DNA of 8,096 bases from Chloroflexota bacterium (GTDB lineage Bacteria > Chloroflexota > Limnocylindria > Limnocylindrales > CSP1-4), in assembly GCA_021802185.1 (NCBI GenBank), contig JAKAAV010000082.1, positions 1-8,096 on the forward strand. The letters run 5' to 3'. The notes beneath the pieces are model-generated. The model had not been told where the DNA came from and searched no databases. It saw nothing but the letters and a program-made list of their open reading frames with translations. Below, one piece after another: positions 5,699 to 8,096 of the stretch (positions are counted from its first letter, which is position 1; each line of letters begins with the position of its first letter). The translations under genes and the position numbers were made by a program.

Positions 5699-6556
5699 CT
5701 ACGGCGCGACGCGTGCGTCGATCACCCACCCCCAGCGCAGCACCCGGACGGCGACGAGCACGCCGAACGCGGCGAGCGCCAGGATCGCCGCCGCGGCGAT
5801 GGACGCGTCGAGGTTCCCGCCCTCGAACTGTGCGTAGACGAGGAGTGGCAGCGTCTGCGTCCTTCCGCCGATGTTGCCGGCGAACATGATCGTCGCCCCG
5901 AACTCGCCGAGCGACCGGGCCCAGGCCATCACGAGGCCGGCCGCGAGCGCGGGCCGCGCGAGGGCGAGCGTGACGTGGCGGACCACCCCGGCCTCGCTCG
6001 CGCCGTCGACGCGGGCCGCGTCCTCGACCGAGCGATCGACGCCCGCGAACCCCGTCCTGGCACTGCGCACGAAGAACGGCGCCGCGACGAACGACTGCGC
6101 CAGGACGACGGCGGCGGTCGTGAACGGCAGCGTGATCCCGGCATCCGAGAGCGGGCGCCCCAGCACCCCCTCGCGCCCGAACGCGAGCAGCAGGGCGAGG
6201 CCGGCGACCGAGGGTGGCAACACGATCGGCAGGTCGACGAGCGCCTCGACCATCGAGGCGCCCCGGAACGAGCGTCGCGCGAGCACCCATGCGAGCGGCA
6301 GGCCGAACACGAGCGTGATCACGAGGCTCACGGCGGTCGTGGCGAGGCTCAGCCCGAGCGCCTGCAGGACCGGCGCCGTGACCGCGGACGCGATCGAGCC
6401 GCCGACCACGGCACGGCCCACGAGCGCCGCGACGGGCAGGGCCAGGAACACGAGGCCGGCTGCCACGGCCGCGGCAACGACGACACCGGCAGCCGGCAAC
6501 GATCGCGGGAATGGTGCCCCGCGCGTGGTCCGCGCCGCGACCTCGGTGCGCGTCAC
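5699..6556 (-). CDS. modB: Molybdate ABC transporter permease ModB
   Basis: The 285-residue inner-membrane permease has about six helices (near 21-48, 66-90, 105-127, 145-165, 200-220 and 252-272). The cytoplasmic EAA loop that docks the ATPase is seen as EDAARVDGASEAGVVRHVTL (178-197). The ModB signature SLGEFGATIMFAGN (215-228), followed by GGRTQTLPLLVY, sets it apart from sulfate permeases. In the complex, ModB passes molybdate delivered by ModA into the cell using ATP hydrolysis by ModC. The start is GTG at 6556-6554, overlapping the modA stop as GTGA, so translation is coupled; there is no separate ribosome binding site. The first 20 residues are hydrophilic and somewhat variable. It is the last gene of the operon here: the converging transporter stops 119 bp away, and no modC follows. 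Confidence 0.94.
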   Translation of the reverse strand: MTRTEVAARTTRGAPFPRSLPAAGVVVAAAVAAGLVFLALPVAALVGRAVVGGSIASAVTAPVLQALGLSLATTAVSLVITLVFGLPLAWVLARRSFRGASMVEALVDLPIVLPPSVAGLALLLAFGREGVLGRPLSDAGITLPFTTAAVVLAQSFVAAPFFVRSARTGFAGVDRSVEDAARVDGASEAGVVRHVTLALARPALAAGLVMAWARSLGEFGATIMFAGNIGGRTQTLPLLVYAQFEGGNLDASIAAAAILALAAFGVLVAVRVLRWGWVIDARVAP

Positions 6557-7359
6557 GGCGGCGGTGGCAGGAAGCCGTACCGGGCGAGGACGGTGCGTCC
6601 GGCCGAACCGGCAAGCCACGACAGGAACGCGTGCGCGTCGGCGAGGTGCGCCGACGTCCCGACGACCACGCCGTCGTAGGTGGCCGGGACGTTTGCCGCT
6701 GCGGGGATCGCAATGGCGCGCACCTGCGTCGACGCCTTCGCGTCGGTCACGTACACGATCGCGGCGTCGCCCTCTCCGAGCGCCACCTTCGCGACCACCG
6801 CCGACACGTCGTCCTCGTGCGAGACGACGTTCGCCTCGTAGCGCGCCGCGAAGTCGATCCCGTACCCTGGCTGCCGCGCGAGGTTGTGCACCACCTGCTC
6901 GGCGTACTTCGTGATCGGCACCTGCGACCCGGCCGCGACGACTCGGACGCCGGGGCGCGCCAGGTCGGCGGGGGAGGCGATGCCGGCCGGGTTCGACGCG
7001 GGCACGATGACGGTCAGCTCGTTGCCGGCGAACGGCGTTGCGGCTCCGTCCGTGAGCTTCTCGCTGACGAGCGCCGTGGCGTTCGCGGTGTCCGCCGAAA
7101 GGAACACGTCGGCGGGCGCCCCCTGCTCGATCTGGACGCGCAGCGCGGACGAGGCGCCGGGCGACACGGTCACGGTGATCCCCGGGTGGGAGGACTCGAA
7201 CGCGGGAACGGCTGCGGACAGTGCGGTCGACAGCGACGCCGCGGCGAACACGACGAGGCGCGTCGAGGACGGCCGGGCGGTCGCGGAGAGCGCCGAACCG
7301 CACGCGGAAACGGTCGCGAGCGCAAGCAGCAGCGCGGCCGCGGAGGTGACGAATCTCAT
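6553..7359 (-). CDS. modA: Molybdate-binding lipoprotein ModA
   Basis: A 268-residue substrate-binding protein. It begins with a lipoprotein signal (RFVTSAAALLLALAT) and a lipobox VSAC with C20 as the lipidated cysteine, so it is anchored to the outer face of the cytoplasmic membrane. ModA hallmarks are FAAASL (38-43), with S42 a likely oxyanion ligand, PGASSAL (67-73), supplying a second serine, QIEQGAPADVFLSAD (76-90), VPITKYA (147-153) and IVYVTDA (201-207), with Y203 matching the conserved ligand tyrosine. It captures molybdate (or tungstate) and delivers it to ModB. Length is close to other bacterial ModA proteins. The ATG overlaps the stop of the upstream regulator by 4 nt (ATGA), and its own stop overlaps modB. 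The C-terminus ends in an unremarkable PPPP run. Confidence 0.95.
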   Translation of the reverse strand: MRFVTSAAALLLALATVSACGSALSATARPSSTRLVVFAAASLSTALSAAVPAFESSHPGITVTVSPGASSALRVQIEQGAPADVFLSADTANATALVSEKLTDGAATPFAGNELTVIVPASNPAGIASPADLARPGVRVVAAGSQVPITKYAEQVVHNLARQPGYGIDFAARYEANVVSHEDDVSAVVAKVALGEGDAAIVYVTDAKASTQVRAIAIPAAANVPATYDGVVVGTSAHLADAHAFLSWLAGSAGRTVLARYGFLPPPP

Positions 7360-7994
7360 CGGTTCGGAGAGGGATCGGAGTCCGGCGCCTGGCCGAGGGC
7401 ATTCCCGGCACCGGCCGGTGCCGGCTCGCCGTCCGCGGGCTCAGCCGCCTCGGCGGCCCGCCCCGCCACCGCGCGCGGAGGCCTCGCGGCCGGCGCTTCG
7501 ACGATGACGTTCGTCGCCTTGACGACGCCGACGGCCTCCCGTCCGACCTCCAGCCCGAGCTCGTCGACCGCCTCCGACGTCATGATGCTGACGACCCGGT
7601 GCGGTCCGGCGCGGATCTCGACGACGGCGATCGGGTCGTTGCGCTGGATGCGCGTCACGATCCCGGGAAAGCGGTTCCGAGCCGACTGCGGGACGGGCGC
7701 ATCCTCGGTCGGCGACGGGCGCTCTCCGAGCAGGCGCGTGACCTCGGAGAGGGGCACGAGCCGCTGCCCGCCCTCGGACCGCCGGACGCGGAGGCGCCCC
7801 TCGCTCTCCCAGCGGCGGAGGGTGTCGAGCGACAGGCCGAGCATCTCGGCGGCCGTGCCGACGCGAACCTCCGGATCGCGCGCGACTTTGGCATCGCGCC
7901 CGGCCTGCGGCTCGCCCGCAATCCTCGGATCGCGCGCCGGCCAGGGGTGCCGGGCATTCGGGTCGGGCGACTCACCCGCGCGGGTGTCGCTCAT
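7356..7994 (-). CDS. HTH-TOBE molybdate-responsive regulator (molbindin domain)
   Basis: The 212-residue protein has an N-terminal MerR/excisionase-type helix-turn-helix (about 43-90: VRVGTAAEMLGLSLDTLRRW, then EGRLRV and GGQRLVPLSEV). A TOBE/Mop domain follows (about 103-166), recognised by SARNRFPGIVTRI and the end KATNVIVE. Mop domains bind molybdate or tungstate as oligomers. A cytosolic DNA-binding sensor that controls this operon is therefore likely, but DNA targets are inferred. The first 42 residues and the last 45 are Ala/Pro/Arg-rich and probably disordered. The ATG at 7994 has only a weak purine stretch (GAGAG) upstream, and no alternative start before the HTH has a better site. 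It is the first gene of the operon, and its TGA overlaps the modA ATG. It differs from E. coli ModE, which has a winged LysR-type HTH and two TOBE domains. Confidence 0.9.
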   Translation of the reverse strand: MSDTRAGESPDPNARHPWPARDPRIAGEPQAGRDAKVARDPEVRVGTAAEMLGLSLDTLRRWESEGRLRVRRSEGGQRLVPLSEVTRLLGERPSPTEDAPVPQSARNRFPGIVTRIQRNDPIAVVEIRAGPHRVVSIMTSEAVDELGLEVGREAVGVVKATNVIVEAPAARPPRAVAGRAAEAAEPADGEPAPAGAGNALGQAPDSDPSPNR

Positions 7995-8006
7995 GTCAGT
8001 GCTCTC

Positions 8007-8018
8007 ATACCCCGGTAT
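8007..8018. promoter_or_regulatory. 12-bp inverted repeat, candidate operator of the mod operon
   Basis: ATACCCCGGTAT has perfect 5-bp arms around a CC centre and ends 12 nt upstream of the regulator ATG. On the minus strand its 3' end runs into TATGAG (8008-8003), which could be a -10 element. A regulator bound here would block the promoter. If that -10 is real, transcription would start at or near the ATG, giving a nearly leaderless mRNA. No good -35 is seen. It does not resemble the E. coli ModE box. Confidence 0.35.
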
Positions 8019-8096
8019 TGTGCCCGAAAGGATGACGACTGCCTAGGGTTCAGTGGAGCACCTGGGCGCGCCGTCCCACCCGCGTCCGGTACGCCG

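Noticed and set aside
5255..6679. Plus-strand open frame of 474 codons crossing the transporter end and antisense to modB
   Set aside because: It overlaps the confident transporter and modB genes, lacks family-like segments and shows the same Arg/Asp/Glu-rich shadow composition.
8041..8096. tRNA-like D-arm (ggttcagtggagcacc) and a TGGG/CCCA stem at the right edge, plus strand
   Set aside because: The D-stem pairs over only three bases, the would-be anticodon loop has eight bases, and the acceptor partner and T-arm are not in the window. Probably chance.

Overview
This window is very GC-rich (GC or C/G at nearly every third codon position). It reads as a bacterial chromosome segment with ordinary housekeeping and transport genes; I see no phage, IS or CRISPR signal. 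A small protein with a zf-trcl-type ribbon plus a CxxC-x17-CxxC ribbon, a reduced YhaO/YhaN-like (SbcD/SbcC-like) pair, GTG starts and leader-poor operons would suit a high-GC Chloroflexota-type bacterium or an actinobacterium. That placement is inference and low confidence.

Layout. (A) Positions 1037 down to 1, minus strand: a 114-residue double zinc-ribbon protein, followed after 7 nt by a HAD-superfamily subfamily IIA (NagD-like) phosphatase whose 3' end runs off the window. The HAD frame carries a low-complexity N-terminal extension containing two 48-bp tandem repeats. (B) Positions 1038-1437: a 400-bp divergent intergenic region with a candidate promoter for the minus-strand pair. (C) Positions 1438-5579, plus strand: a tight three-gene run. 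It holds an SbcD/YhaO-like metallophosphoesterase, a YhaN/Rad50-like ATPase with a transmembrane hairpin between its two coiled-coil arms, and an EamA/DMT-family ten-helix transporter. The transporter appears to start at a CTG overlapping the ATPase stop codon. (D) Positions 5580-5698: a 119-bp convergent spacer with a direct repeat and a small hairpin. (E) Positions 7994 down to 5699, minus strand: a molybdate operon made of an HTH-TOBE (molbindin) regulator, modA and modB, joined by 4-nt stop/start overlaps. No modC lies next to it. A 12-bp inverted repeat sits just upstream of the operon.

The most interesting content is the 1438-4731 pair. The metallophosphoesterase subunit has lost several metal ligands that are nearly universal in the family (GNHD replaced by GDSD, GHxH replaced by GGSM). 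Its ATPase partner keeps Walker A and a Walker B-like motif, has an altered signature motif and no recognisable H-loop histidine, and has a membrane hairpin where Rad50/SbcC would have a zinc hook. This suggests a membrane-tethered Mre11-Rad50-like complex whose nuclease half may be inactive or use a different chemistry. The mod operon looks like normal high-affinity molybdate uptake, presumably self-regulated by the molbindin protein, with the ATPase ModC supplied from elsewhere.
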